Below are positions 45,083-56,230 of a stretch of DNA of 64,000 nucleotides, piece after piece (positions within the stretch are counted from its first letter, which is position 1; each line of letters begins with the position of its first letter). The stretch lies in assembly GCF_027595985.1 (NCBI RefSeq), contig NC_073303.1, positions 21,394,602-21,458,601 on the forward strand. Reading direction: 5' to 3'. The translations under genes and the position numbers were made by a program. The notes below the pieces were generated by a model that saw only the letters and a program-made list of their open reading frames with translations, made no database searches and was not told the origin of the DNA. The DNA comes from Sorex araneus (lineage: Eukaryota; Chordata; Mammalia; Eulipotyphla; Soricidae).

Positions 45083-45708
45083 ATATCAAGCTTGGGAGGC
45101 GGGTTTTTCCACTGGGTTTCTTCTTTCGGTTGGTGGAGGTGTTCCAGCTGGTTGCAGCTGCCTCCATTCCTGCATGTTGTTGAGGTGAAGCTCTTGTTCT
45201 GGACACCAAGTTTCCTTTTTCCTTAACTCTGTCCTTATTTGTCTAGCACCCTTACAAGAGGGGCCTATAGTGATCATTTGCACCCCGAAAAAGGGTCTTC
45301 ATGTTTATACTCAAGCCCGGAGATTCTTCCATGTGTTGGGTTTTCTACACGGTGTTTAGACCCTCAAAGAACTTTCCGGGGGAGACAATCAAGAATGCAC
45401 TGAGTATAATCACCAGTTGGGGGACTGAAGAGGAACGCTTTAATGCTGACTCGGGGTCACCTGTTAGCGGCTCGCTTACCCTGTGACAGACACATCTCCT
45501 TCACCTTGTGGATCTGATCTTGCCACATGGTGGACGTCATAAGAGCATGTTGGAGGCTGGGAAAGGCAAGGCTTTGTGGATGAGACAGATTTTGGTCATT
45601 GTGTTCTTAGCCTGATGGAGACATAGACTGTGTGTGTTGGTGGCTTTTAGGGGGAGTATAGTTCCCCCCCACCGCCCCCGGAGGAAAAACAAAATGCGGA
45701 CTTAGAAT
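45083..45708. other. Unique sequence, no gene recognised
   Basis: Contains a C-rich run near 45664-45680. No gene or repeat recognised. Confidence 0.4.
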
Positions 45709-45908
45709 AAGAAAGCTTTGTGGAGGGGCTGGAGTGATAGCACAGAGGGTAGGGCGTTTGCCTTGTACCCGGCCGACCCGGGTTCAAATCCCAGCATCCC
45801 ATATGGTCCCCCGAGCACCGCCAGGAGTAATTCCTGAGTGCATGAGCCAGGAGTGACCCCTGTGCATCGCCGGGTGTGACTCAAAAAGCAAAAAGAAAGC
45901 TTTGTGGA
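45709..45908 (+). repeat. SOR-like SINE, type A, with 16-bp TSD
   Basis: AAGAAAGCTTTGTGGA at 45709-45724 and 45893-45908 is a perfect TSD. The copy has the full head (GGGGCTGGAGTGATAGCACAG), CCCATATGGTCCCCCGAGC, GTGCATCGCCGGGTGTGAC and a short A-rich tail. It is young by its TSD and CpG content. Confidence 0.98.
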
Positions 45909-46740
45909 AGCCACATAAACGCGCTGCTGCTGTCTCCAGCCTGAGTTTGTAGAGACTGCAATTCCCTGCTTCTCCTGAACACACTTCTGGGAGGATTCTG
46001 GTTCTCTCCAAGTGATGTCATGCACTCGGCCGTGTTTATTGTTCTGAGCCTCCAGGCTGGTGTCTGGAGCCATGGCCCATGCCAGAAAGCTGGGGAAAAC
46101 AGTCCTCCGTTTAATTTGTTATAAACAGTGACCTAATTGGCGGAAGGCTCTGTCTGGCCGGGTCCCAGCCTCTACATTTCCTCCTTTTCTCAACCCTTTT
46201 TGCTCTGCCCTTACTTAAACTGTGCCTTATCTCCCTGCTGGACGTTGCAAATAAGCCTGGGGTGATTTGTGTGCTCAGCTCAAGGTGAGAAGAGATAAGG
46301 TGTTGCGGAGCAAAGCACTCCAGCTACCTCCCCCTCACCAGGAACTGTTCCTTGCCGGAGTGCTGGAGGGGGGCACTGAGGCCAAGGACAAGGTTGGAAG
46401 GCCGGAAAGACGCTGTTCAGGAGACACCCCTTCCTGCCCCCCAGCCCTAGTAGCACTGCCGTATTTTGTTTGTTTCCAAGCAGATCAGGTTCTTTTTTCT
46501 GTGCAAACTGAAGAGAGTCACCAGTATTCCTTGCGGCTGCAGAAGAACCCTCTCCAGTGCCTCGGGGATGCAGAGGGACCTTGAATGCCCTTCCAGAGAC
46601 TCACGGGCGATCAGAGGAGCAAAACTAATCTGGGAACTCCCGAAGGGAGGGACGGATTCCAGCCTTCTAGCCCAGTGAGGTTGGGGCTGGTCAGGGAAGT
46701 GGTGGGCAGGAGGAGGAAAGAGGGAGCAGGGGGCCGGTAG
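45909..46740. other. Unique GC-rich sequence, no gene recognised
   Basis: A frame at 46267-46584 plus gives 105 codons without a recognisable motif. No promoter or splice evidence is visible. Confidence 0.4.

Positions 46741-46816
<76 letters not shown>
46741..46816. repeat. (AAT)n microsatellite, about 25 units
   Basis: Nearly pure AAT/TAA repeat ending in AAAAAGC. Likely polymorphic. Confidence 0.95.
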
Positions 46817-46818
<2 letters not shown>

Positions 46819-46866
46819 GCAAAATAAAGGTCTGCCTGTTTTTGACTAAGAAGCTCTAAACTAGGT

Positions 46867-47039
46867 CAGAGGTCACCAAACTCTTTCTGTCAGGGGCTGC
46901 AGAGTCAATAACTCCTTGGTGGAGCTCTGGCCTGAGAGGGTGGTCAGCAAATGACAGTCTGGGTCCCTGTACCAGATGGTTTATGGTTTTACAGCAGGCA
47001 CACGCCTGACCTGACCCACGACTGTGGTCTCTGACCCCT
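46867..47039. mobile_element. Possible hAT-type DNA transposon remnant
   Basis: CAGAGGTCACCAAACTCTTTCTGTCAGGGG at the left and GGTCTCTGACCCCTG at the right resemble inverted ends of an old mammalian DNA transposon (CAGGGGTCAGCAAACT...TGACCCCTG). The interior is decayed and no 8-bp TSD is visible. Confidence 0.5.
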
Positions 47040-47674
47040 GATGGAAAGCAGGGTTATTTCTGGGCTCCTTTCTGTGCGTTTTTTTTTTTTCCAACTAATT
47101 CTGTCTGTGAAAGACCTGTCTGACTTCCCACCCCCCACCCTCCACCCCTGCTTCCTCCTACCTCTCCAGCACTCTGCTTTCTCCCCTCCTCTGCTGAGAT
47201 GCATCTCTAAATCTGGCAGTGTCCTTTTGCCTGGACAGGCAGGCAACCTCAGACATGAAAGGCAACAGGGATGGGCTTCCAGTCCCACCAGGGATCTTGT
47301 TGACAAATTCTTCATCTCCAGCAGGAAGAGGAAAAGCAAAACAATGAAGGCTGAAATGCATCTCCCTTTGTGAGATGGGAAAGGAATAAGGGACTTGAAG
47401 TGATCTGGTTTAGAATCATACAATTTTCCAACTTTCCTCTTCTTTGCGGGTATTTGGTAATCTGAACACTCGATGCGTCTGCTTTCTCCTCTGTATATCT
47501 TAGCTTTCCTGGTGTGTTTTGTGAATTCTTTACACTTCAGGAAAAGTTCTTTCTCAGTCTAACAAGTAAGTTGTAAATTCATTCCTTCGTTGCAGGATGC
47601 TGTCGTTTGTCCCTTCCTTTGTGAGCTTTAATAAGCAGGGTAGCAGAAAAGGTCTGGACAGGCTCAGCGGATTG
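47040..47674. other. Unique sequence, no gene recognised
   Basis: A 144-codon minus frame (46989-47423) and an overlapping plus frame lie partly across the preceding relic and encode nothing recognisable. Confidence 0.4.
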
Positions 47675-47778
47675 TACACTGGTTTCATATTTGAGGTTCA
47701 CCTGGTAATTTTAGGCAAGTGACTTGACCTTTCTGAGCCTCGGTGTTCTTATTTGTAGAATGGGCTTAAAAAGAACAA
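47675..47778 (+). repeat. MIR SINE fragment
   Basis: GGTAATTTTAGGCAAGTGACTTGACC, TTTCTGAGCCTCGGTG and ATTTGTAGAATGGG match the MIR central region in order. Confidence 0.8.
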
Positions 47779-48384
47779 GCCAGAAGATAATTCAAAGAAC
47801 TAGAGTTATTTTTGCATGAAGGACCTTTGCATGAAGGACCCACCAGTATTTGACTCCCATGCACCACCAGATGTGGACCTTTGTAAGAGTTATTCAGGGT
47901 GTGATCTCGCAGGCCCCAAAGCTGTTCATCATTTCTCCAGAAGCCCTAGAGTAAAGCTCAACATTTAATCCTTAGGGGGAATCAGTATTGGGGAACAACA
48001 GTGACCATGAATGTTTCACACAGTTTGGAGGTAGTGACCCTGAGACATATTACGCTCAGACACTAACATTGTCGGTGTCCATGAGCCTCAGAAAACAGAC
48101 TTGGGCACCAAGGCACCATGACCAATTTCTGTAGTGGGTGGTAGTTGAGGATTGCTTTTAAACTCCTGAAAGAAGTGATAATGAGGAGAGCAGAAATTAC
48201 CAAGTTTTCTTCCAGTATCTTCTCCAAGTCCCCTTGGAGCCTCTTTCTCCAGCATACTCCCCTGTTGGATAACAATCAATTGTCCTAGTTCCTCTGGCAG
48301 GGAGCTTAGGTTTCTTGGATTACTCCCACAACAGTGCTCCAGAGGCACACTAAATTCCATCAAGCACTAATAATCCTATATTGC
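47779..48384. other. Unique sequence, no gene recognised
   Basis: TTTGCATGAAGGACC is repeated in tandem near 47812-47842. 47850-47940 has a faint reversed SINE texture. No gene is recognised. Confidence 0.4.
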
Positions 48385-49465
48385 TTTTCTCTTTCCTTTA
48401 TGTCATTTGCATGGTTTAGCAATGTCCCTTTTGTATAGACACAGGAAGACAGTTGATGCTATGCTTTTGTAACATGGGAGTTATTGACTCCAAATAATAC
48501 TTACTCCTTGACATCCATCATATTTACCTGACTTAAAAACTCAATTGCTTTTACTTCCTAACACTCCCGAAAGAATGGTTCCAAGGAAGGGATTGGATGG
48601 ACCCAGGGCAAGCTGTAAGCTACCCTGGCATAGGAAAGAGACAATCTAAGTGCCATAAGAAATTAAATAAGTTAAGAGCACGGTCATGGAACAAACTCTG
48701 ACATGACCCAAAGACAAATAACTAAATAAGGGGCCTACTGGGGTTAGGAAAGACTAATCTGGCCTGAGGACTATGGTCTGGGATTTATAGCAAGATGTCC
48801 ATGGGAAGAGCCAACACTTAAGCTTAATATATCTTACTATGATATATTACTATGATATGTTTCTAGTCATACAAAATGACTAGAAATATTGTAAGAAATA
48901 AATTTATTATGATTGTTTAAATGGATTACTAGCTGAGGAGAGGAAAAAATAATCTACCCTAGATGGACTCCCACCCCTAAATGGATCTCCTAGTAATCTG
49001 GTTCTCCTAGTAATCTAGAGTGCTGAACCATGAGATGAGATTTTGTTCTGGAGTTAATCCCCTAGAACTTCCCCTGACAGAGTGGTTTTACATCTGTTTG
49101 TTGTTACGATAATGTTCAACCGCACCTATGTGTATTCCCGCCCCTTATGGTTTCTATAAACTATGCTGTAAGGGGGTCAGAGAGGACTAGATGAGAACTA
49201 GAGGTCTATGAAGACTAGAACTGTGATAAGGGCTCTGATGAAGATAAGGACTAAGGGATGAGGACTTTGAGATCTACAAGAGACTAGGAGGGTGGAGCTA
49301 TGAGGACTGGGACTATGACCAAAACTACGATTATGATTGTGCTGTAAGGGAGAGATCGTACTATGCCGGGGAGGGGAGAGAAATAAAGTGACTACCAACC
49401 AGCCTGGGGCCCTGTTTCTCCATTCCCAGGTCCTTCATCCTTCTGTTGCTGTCATCCGGCCGGGG
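48385..49465 (+). mobile_element. Long LTR, copy 2 of a three-copy family
   Basis: AGCAATGTCCC, GACACAGGAAGACAG, GGACCCAGGGCAAGCTGTAAGC, AATCTGGCCTGAGGACTATG, a TATA-like TTCTATAAAC at 49152-49161, GAAATAAAG at 49380-49388 and ACCAACCAGCCTGG align with copy 1. The R/U3 region between TATA and AATAAA holds GACTA-type tandem variants where copy 1 holds GACAGA variants. It is non-coding and solo. Boundaries are approximate. Confidence 0.75.
48860..48886. repeat. Perfect 11-bp inverted repeat within the LTR
   Basis: TTTCTAGTCAT, loop ACAAA, ATGACTAGAAA. Copy 1 has only part of this sequence, so the palindrome arose in, or was lost from, one copy. Confidence 0.85.
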
Positions 49466-49590
49466 GAGCAGCTCTTGGCAACCAAATGCTCGAGTTCCTC
49501 TTGTGCACCCACGTGCCTTTTCTTTTGAAATTCACCCACTTACAAAATTGTTAACCCCAAGTCAATCAAACTCGGTTGATGCAAAATATA

Positions 49591-49634
<44 letters not shown>

Positions 49635-50727
49635 ATGTGTTTATGGTTGGTTTATGATTTATGGTTGGTTTATGGTTGCAACTGAAGAAACATAAATTCA
49701 AGAAGTCTTTGAGTCATATTCTGGGGTTCAGAAAAGCGAGGCAAGAGAGTTCTGATTCTGATCTGTTATGCAAATTAAGTAAAAATATAACCTACGAATT
49801 AGTGATATGTGAATTAGGTGAAATAGCCCAAGAAATATGACTGATGCAGGCATGGGAAAGACCATCTGACAAGTGGCAATTGGTTGACATTCTGTCCCGT
49901 CCAATCCCTGATGAAGTTCCCTAGTGTTTGGTCTGTCTTGTTTGGAGTTGAGCTGGGTGGTGGACTTGGTCTCAGTTCCTTCATCGGGCAAGTGTGTCAG
50001 GACCTGACTGCTTGTCACTGGGCCTGATGGTCAATGGTTTCCTGACTCCAGTTTAGTTACCCTGATTTAAAGGATTCTGTTTCACTTCTTATTTCTCATC
50101 AAAGAAAAGGTTTTGTGTCATTATTGCTTTCCGTTCCTGGGCTTTCTTTTTCTCTCTTGTTTCTGTTGATTCAAGGGTTTTAGCTGGCAGACACCTACCC
50201 ATCATGCTAATTCCCTAAGTTAGGAAGGACCAGAGAATGGGATATGAAGTCCTAGAAATAAAAGTGCTAGGTGGAAGCTCCGTACTGGATGTGAATTAGT
50301 CAGGTTGCCCACGTGAGATGGCATCTGGGCTCTGCTTCCACAGCTCCACCACAAGGAAATATAACCAAGAAGAGATGAGTTGGTTCTTTTTTTAAGGATG
50401 AGTTCATTCTTTTTTCCACACGGGTGAGCATAAATGGAGCGAGAGGTAGAGTGACCAGCTGCTGTGCAGACTGAGTTGCTCCTGGAGGTCTAATCCAAGA
50501 AGGCAGAGCCCAGTCAACCTGGGGTATGTAATCAGAGCAAGTGCAGGGGAGAGCTTGACTGAGGTGGAGCTAAGAAGTTCCTGTTGCTTACAACACTCCT
50601 CCAGGAGCTAAGAACTAAAATCAAATTCTCATGAGACAACCAGGAGAAGAATCAAGTCTTGGTGTATCTGAGAAGGGGCTTGGTATGGGGTCTGGATCAA
50701 GGACATGGGTTAAGCAGCCCAGTGAAA
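49466..50727. other. Mostly unique sequence with a GT tract
   Basis: Apart from the GT tract and tandem TTTATGGTTGG copies at 49640-49680, no gene or repeat family is recognised. Confidence 0.4.
49591..49633. repeat. (GT)n microsatellite
   Basis: About 20 GT units with minor interruptions. Confidence 0.93.
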
Positions 50728-50929
50728 CAAGGAATTAATTAATTAATTAATTCTTTTTGGGTCACACCCAGCGATGCACAGGAGCTACTCTTGGCTCATG
50801 CACTCAGGAATTACTCCCGGTGGTGCTTGGGGGACCATATGGGATGCTGGGAATTGGACTCAGGTCGGCTGCATGCAAGGCAAATGCCCTCCCCGATATG
50901 CTATCGCTCCAGCCTCCAAGGAATTAATT
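50728..50929 (-). repeat. SOR-like SINE, type A, with TSD
   Basis: CAAGGAATTAATT at 50728-50740 and 50917-50929 is the TSD. Between it and the insert the AATT unit has expanded to four copies. The element reads TTTTTGGGTCACACCCAGCG, CACTCAGGAATTACTCCCGG and CTATCGCTCCAGCCTC in the minus orientation. Confidence 0.96.
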
Positions 50930-52199
50930 TTAAATGTCAAGTCTGAATGTGTACTTGGGAATATGAAGCCTGACTTAGAACCTCAAAGCAGCCAATGTTT
51001 GGGGCTCTTTGAGGAGACTGGGCCAGACTGGTATGCTGAGGCAGCATAACATACTGAGAGCATTGGAGATCTGCTTTTCCCCATTCCTTCCCCACTCCTT
51101 TGAATTTTTCTTTGTGTGCTCTCTGGATAGGAGAGTTGAACTTTAGGTAACCTACTAGAGCCTTAAGAAAATTAAGGTGATCCTATTTTTTTCTTCCATT
51201 TCTTTCTCATGTGTCTTCTCTCTCCTTGCTTCACCTTTTCTCCTCACTCCTCCTCTTCTAAATAGAGTCACTTTAATGAAAGATATCATCTATTAATAAA
51301 CGCAACTGTTTTCCAGGTGCAGAAAATATAGTGCACATACAACATTTTTCCCTCTACCATTCGGTGTTTGCCTACTAAGATATATCTTCATATTATTCAT
51401 GAAATTCTGGGTGTTGTGTTCCTGAGTTGTAGCCATTTCTGTGAGAGGAAAATATTTCCTGTTGCCAGCTGCTGACTTTATTACCTGTGGTTTTTTTTTA
51501 CCCTGGTATTCCATGGGCAGACTAGAGAATTTAAAGTCTAACCATGGAGTATGGCAAATTGACTGCCAGGAACAAAATGCTGGTTAAGCAAAACTCTGGC
51601 TTTTAGAATTTTATTTATTTTTAAATTTTTATTGTTATTGTTATTTTTGGCAATTATGGGGGAATATTGCCTTCAATCTTGCATGTGTCTTAGAAGGAGA
51701 AGACAGAGAAGGGGTCATTTATGGTTTAGGATCTGTGCTAGGTCATTGTATGGCAGGTTTCACAGGGCAGAAACTGGTTATTTGGGGCAGAATTGCTGAC
51801 ATTAGAGCCATTGGTGAGGGTTGAAAAAATTACCTTTATTGAGCAACCCTTTAGTCCTGGCAAGCGGGCTTTTCATAGTTCTGCTGTCTAATTTTCCAAG
51901 AGCAAGTTTGTACTGAAACAAGTAGGAAGTATTTTTGCCTGGGCCCAACATTGTTCAAGTCAAAACAGGAAGCCACGCTTTATCCCAGAATTGTTTAGCA
52001 TAGTAATGGGAAAATATGTTTGTTTTGGTTCTTATGGGTTTATAAAGTTTGCTTACACTACAGTTTAAACATGCAGAAAAAATACAGCCTTAATATTGTG
52101 CCTAAAACCAATCACTCTTCCAGGTGAGCTGTTCAGTGGGGAAATAACAAGTCAGAGGGGCTGTGAGTTCAGGATGTAGGGGTGCACAAACAATGCAAT
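50930..52199. other. Unique sequence, no gene recognised
   Basis: No gene or repeat family is recognisable. The T-rich stretch near 51601-51650 could be the tail of a decayed minus-strand retroposon. Confidence 0.4.
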
Positions 52200-52975
52200 T
52201 ATTCAGGGGCCAAGAACTGCCTCCCTGACCTCCCTAGCAGAGGAAAAGAGAGAGGAGGGACCACAGACTGATGGCAAAAATGGCCTGTTTAATGCAGAGC
52301 TGTTAGCATTGTTACAGCACTTCCGAGGGGCTTCAAGGTATAAAACGTCACATAGGTCTGATTGATCATTTACAGAGGTAAAACGTTTCAGAGGAGACAT
52401 TTCTCTTGGGCTGCAGGGGGGGGATAAACTCAAGGAGATACTCTGTCTCCCAGAGATATCTATATTGCTTTTCTCCTTCCCTTTAGTTGTACATATTGAA
52501 TAATTAAGTTTACTTATTAATGCTTGTAGTTATGTGGATAAACACAGCAAGAGATATAGATTCCAAAACTTAGTTCTTTGGGCTCTGAGGGCAAGCAAGG
52601 CTTTTACCATAAATCCCAGACTAAGTCCTCAGGCCAGTTCAGCTTGTCCTTCCTCATGGGGGTCCTGTTTCTTAAGCCATAACAGCTTACATTAAGACCA
52701 TGCTTTCATGCTTTCTAGATTGTCCCATTTTGATGCCTGGGTAGCTTCGCTGCTTGCCCTGGGTACATCCCAGCCCCAAGGCGGGACCTCCCTTTGTGGG
52801 GTGTTAGGAATTACGGCAACCAGAGCCTTAATTAAGTAATTATGATGGATGCCCAGGAATAGATATATTTCAGAGTCAACTTGCAAATATTAGGAGCATA
52901 GCATTAACAGTCTTTCTATGTGTATGAAAAGAACATTGGTCTGTAGTAAAATATGAAATGGCTATCAGGGAAATA
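52200..52975 (-). mobile_element. Long LTR, copy 3, minus strand
   Basis: On the minus strand, ACACATAGAAAGACTGTTAATGC, CAGGGCAAGCAGCGAAGC, GGCATCAAAATGGGAC, ACTGGCCTGAGGAC, TATATCTCTTGCTG, ATCAGACCTATGTG and CAGTTCTTGGCC occur in the order of copies 1 and 2. It is more diverged than those copies and has ATTAAA near 52290 as a possible polyadenylation signal. No viral genes adjoin it. Confidence 0.7.
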
Positions 52976-53624
52976 GAAAAGCAAGGAATTCACTTCAAAT
53001 ACAAAGTCCAGAATCACTAGAGGTTTTGACTTATAAGTAACCAAGACTGATTTGGGGGGTGTAACAATGAGAGTTAAAGCACAGGGGAGAGGTTAAAGAT
53101 ATGCTCAGGGGAGTTGGGGTGCTCATAAGAGCACTGTAAGTTTCTCTCAGGAACGAAAAGAGGAAAGTCACTGATGAAGCCTAAAACACGTACGGTCAAT
53201 ATCCAACAAGGAGCAGTCATCAAACAGACCCTCTAGTTAATGCTCAACCTGTTTATGTTAAAATGCCCAGTTACTTCAGTTTTTATACTTCATATTCTTC
53301 TCTCCTGCAGTTTTTCAAGATGGTGTCTGGGCTACCACAAAATAAGATGTGTGACTGTGTGACATGCATGTTTTTTCAGCCTAGGGACAAGAATAGTTTA
53401 AGGGTCTTCTGTATCCTGTAGTTTCTAAGAAGTGACCCCTGGCCGCAACTTGACCTGTTGGCTTCTCCAGCTTCGGTTGACAGCCAGGATGGCACCGTTC
53501 TGAACCTCTTACTTGGTTGGGGCCTGACTATTCTCTCTGGGGACCCTTCATGACACTGATAGCTTCAAACTCTGGCTCCTCATTACATTCCCCAAGGAAA
53601 GGAAATCTACTGCAGTATGTCTTT
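52976..53624. other. Unique sequence, no gene recognised
   Basis: No recognisable gene or repeat. Confidence 0.4.
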
Positions 53625-53975
53625 GTTCACTCAGACCGTCGTAACAAAATACCACAGACTGAGTGACCTAGAAAGAACAGAAATGCATTTCTTAGTTTAG
53701 GAGGCTGGAAGTTGAGGATAAAGGCGCCAACCTGGTTAGATTTGGGCGAAAACTCTTCCATTTGAAAACTGCCAATTTCCTGTGCCTTCACATAGCGGTA
53801 GGAGCAAGGAGGGATCTCTTTGGCGTCCTCTTTATTACACTTATAATGATAATTTCATCTACTCCCAGATGCACTCACCTCTTAATGCTGTCACATTCTT
53901 CATGAATTTTGCAAGGACTCAAGCATTCAGACCAAAGCACTGTGCCAAAGGGACCTTCCAGAGCAGACCTTAGGC
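53625..53975 (-). mobile_element. MaLR LTR
   Basis: TCGTAACAAAATACCACAGACTGAGTGACC, GAACAGAAATGCATTTCTTAG and GGAGGCTGGAAGTTGAGG are the reversed 3' landmarks of MaLR LTRs (compare CCACCCAGTCTATGG in sense). The left part of U3 is strongly decayed. Confidence 0.7.
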
Positions 53976-55068
53976 TCTGCTCTGAGCTTCTCTACTGTAG
54001 AAATAAATGAAGACCAGCCAAGTGAAAATAACAGAGAGAGCCAGCCACCAAATCTTGCTTCTTAGTGTAGAGTGAAAAGCAGGCAGAAGAAAGGTGGGAG
54101 AAACGAAAAGATTTCACTGTGCCTTGATTAGAGGTTGCTGGTCTGAAAACTGTTAAGAGGCAATGAGGGGCATGTTGAGGAGTGCACACTTGTGTACACT
54201 TAGTTTCTTCTTGCTGGTTTTAAGCTGGAAGCAGTGACCAAAACTTAGAGGCTCCGTGGTTAATCAAATCCTGGCTCTTTGGAGCTGATTGTTACAGCAG
54301 TTCTTTGTTGTTTAGCTTGTTTAGGTTGTCAGAGAGATAATAATCTTGTTTCCCCTAAGACTGATTTACAGCAGGCTGAAGTCCTGGACAAATCATCCTG
54401 AGTAAGGGACTCAATATTTAGGCAAATTGTTGTAGGTTAGGGGTCAGGGTTCTGTTTTTAAGTATGTTTTGGCTACTGGCCATTTGTATATTTAGTTCCC
54501 ATATAGGGATGACCTGATTTCCCTGCAGTACAGATGAAATTCAGACTCCAACCCCACCCATCCCTGTAAGGATACTGGATTCCTCTCTTTGATCTCAGTG
54601 ACCCCTTGGTATTTGCATCAACTCTTTTTAGATAGTTTGAATAAAGCAAGAGGCATACCCTCCACCCTCCTGTCTCAGGTTTGCCTCTCCTGAGATAGAA
54701 GGGAATGCGTATCTTCCTTTTCCTGAGGCGTCTTCTCATAGAGCAGCAAAACTGGAGCCCTAGCAGGTCCTTAACCATATGACTTTCTCCCTGCAGAAGA
54801 CCTTTAAGATGCGGGGTCCTTCCAGTTTGTGCTTGATTAGCTAGAGGAAAGAAAGGAATCCAGAAAAGAATCAAAAGAAATGTATAGCAGGACTATTCTC
54901 TTGCTTCTGATCTGGTTTTGTTGACAATTAACAAGAGCTGGGAATCATCTACTCCTTACTCTTTGCATATCACTTGTGCTACACTCATAGATGCCAAACA
55001 GATCGACGTAGAACCACCAAAGAAAAACCTACACTTACAAACTAAAAGGGAAACTACATTAATAGTTT
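53976..55068. other. Unique sequence, no gene recognised
   Basis: The minus-strand frame at 54473-54874 (133 codons) shows no known motif. No repeat family is recognised. Confidence 0.4.
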
Positions 55069-55315
55069 TGCAAACTATAGCACAGCGGCTAAGGCATTTG
55101 CCTTGCATGCAGCCGACAGGGGTTTGATTCCCCTGTCCCTCTTGGAGAGCCCGGCAAGCTATAGAGAGTATCCTACCTGCACAGCAGAGCCTGGTAAGCT
55201 ACCCGTGGCATATTTGATATGCCAAAAACAGTAACAACAGGTCTCACAATGGAGATATTACTGGTGCCCGCTTGAGCAAATCGAAGAACAGTGGATGACA
55301 GTGCTACAGTGCTAT
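55069..55315 (+). repeat. SOR-like SINE, type B
   Basis: CTATAGCACAGCGGCTAAGGC, CTTGGAGAGCCCGGCAAGC, AAAACAGTAACAACAGGTCTC, CTTGAGCAAATCGAAG and GATGACAGTG follow the type B order. It is moderately diverged. It stands tail to tail with the next SINE. Confidence 0.92.
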
Positions 55316-55329
55316 GCCTGTGCCATTAT

Positions 55330-55601
55330 AGAAGGCACTGTCACTGTCACCGTCATCCCGTAGCTCATCGATTTGCTTGAGCGGGCACCAATAGCGTCTC
55401 CATTGTGAGACTTGTTGTTACTGTTTTTGGCATATCAAATACACCACGGGTAGCTTGCCAGGCTTTGCCGTGCGGGCTAGATACTCCCGGTAGCTTGCCG
55501 GGCTCTCTGAGAGGGGTGGAGGAATCAAACCTGGGTCAGCTATGTGGAACTGACGATAAAGCCCTACTTACTGGACTATATCGCTCAGCTGACAGAAGGC
55601 A
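55330..55601 (-). repeat. SOR-like SINE, type B, with TSD
   Basis: AGAAGGCA at 55330-55337 and 55594-55601 brackets a full copy in minus orientation: CTGTCACTGTCACCGTCATCCC, GATTTGCTTGAGCGGGCACC, GTAGCTTGCCGGGCTCTC and a decayed head (TATATCGCTCAGC). Its tail faces the tail of the plus-strand copy about 20 bp away. Confidence 0.93.
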
Positions 55602-55734
55602 TATTCTTCATTATGTTCACATAGAATCCTTCATGCTTTAACTGGCTTTTTTTGATAGAACAGACATTAATGGCAAGAAGCTGTTTGGAGTTGATCTCTT
55701 CCTCTTCATTTTATTATTTTTTAAAATATTTTTA

Positions 55735-55830
55735 TTAGGTTTGGGGAGGGGCATGCTGGCATTTCTCAGGGGCTACATTTTATGGCGATCATGTGGTCCT
55801 GCAGACTAAAACTGCACAGTTCTCATTTTC
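55735..55830 (-). repeat. Possible SINE fragment
   Basis: TTGGGGAGGGGCATGCTGGC, TTTCTCAGGGGCTACATTTTATGG and GGTCCTGCAGAC weakly follow the reversed SINE body. Confidence 0.3.
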
Positions 55831-56021
55831 CATGAAAAGCATTTGCAGGCTTTTTCCGCTTTGGAGAAGGTCATGTTCTCTCTTGAACATGTATTTCTCT
55901 CCACTCATAGCTCTCTAAGTAAATTCCTTCAAACTTACTTTAAAGGAATAAAGGAATTTAAATAAATAATTCCTTTGAATAAAAGGAACTTACTAAAATG
56001 AAAGTTATTTAGAGGAATAAC

Positions 56022-56230
56022 TTAAATTCTTTTAGTTTTGCTTTGTTTTATTTTGGGGCCACACCCAGTGGTACTCAAGATTTAATCCTGGCTCTGAATT
56101 CAGGAATCACTTCTTAGAGGGTTTGGGGCACCACATGGGATGTCTGAAATCGAACCCAGCTTGGCCACATGCAAGGCAAATGCCCTACCTACTGTACTAT
56201 CTCTCGGGCCCAATTACAGTTAAATTTCTT
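56022..56230 (-). repeat. SOR-like SINE, type A
   Basis: GGGGCCACACCCAGTGGTAC, CAGGAATCACTTCTTAG, CACATGGGATGTCTG, CACATGCAAGGCAAATGCCC and CTATCTCTCGGGCCC follow the reversed family order. CTTAAATTCTTTT before and TTAAATTTCTTT after may be its diverged TSD. Confidence 0.88.

Noticed and set aside
48379..48402. TATATTGCTTTTCTCTTTCC repeated near 52462 as a mobile element end
   Set aside because: The match is short and lies at different positions and orientations relative to the LTR copies. It may be chance in T-rich sequence.
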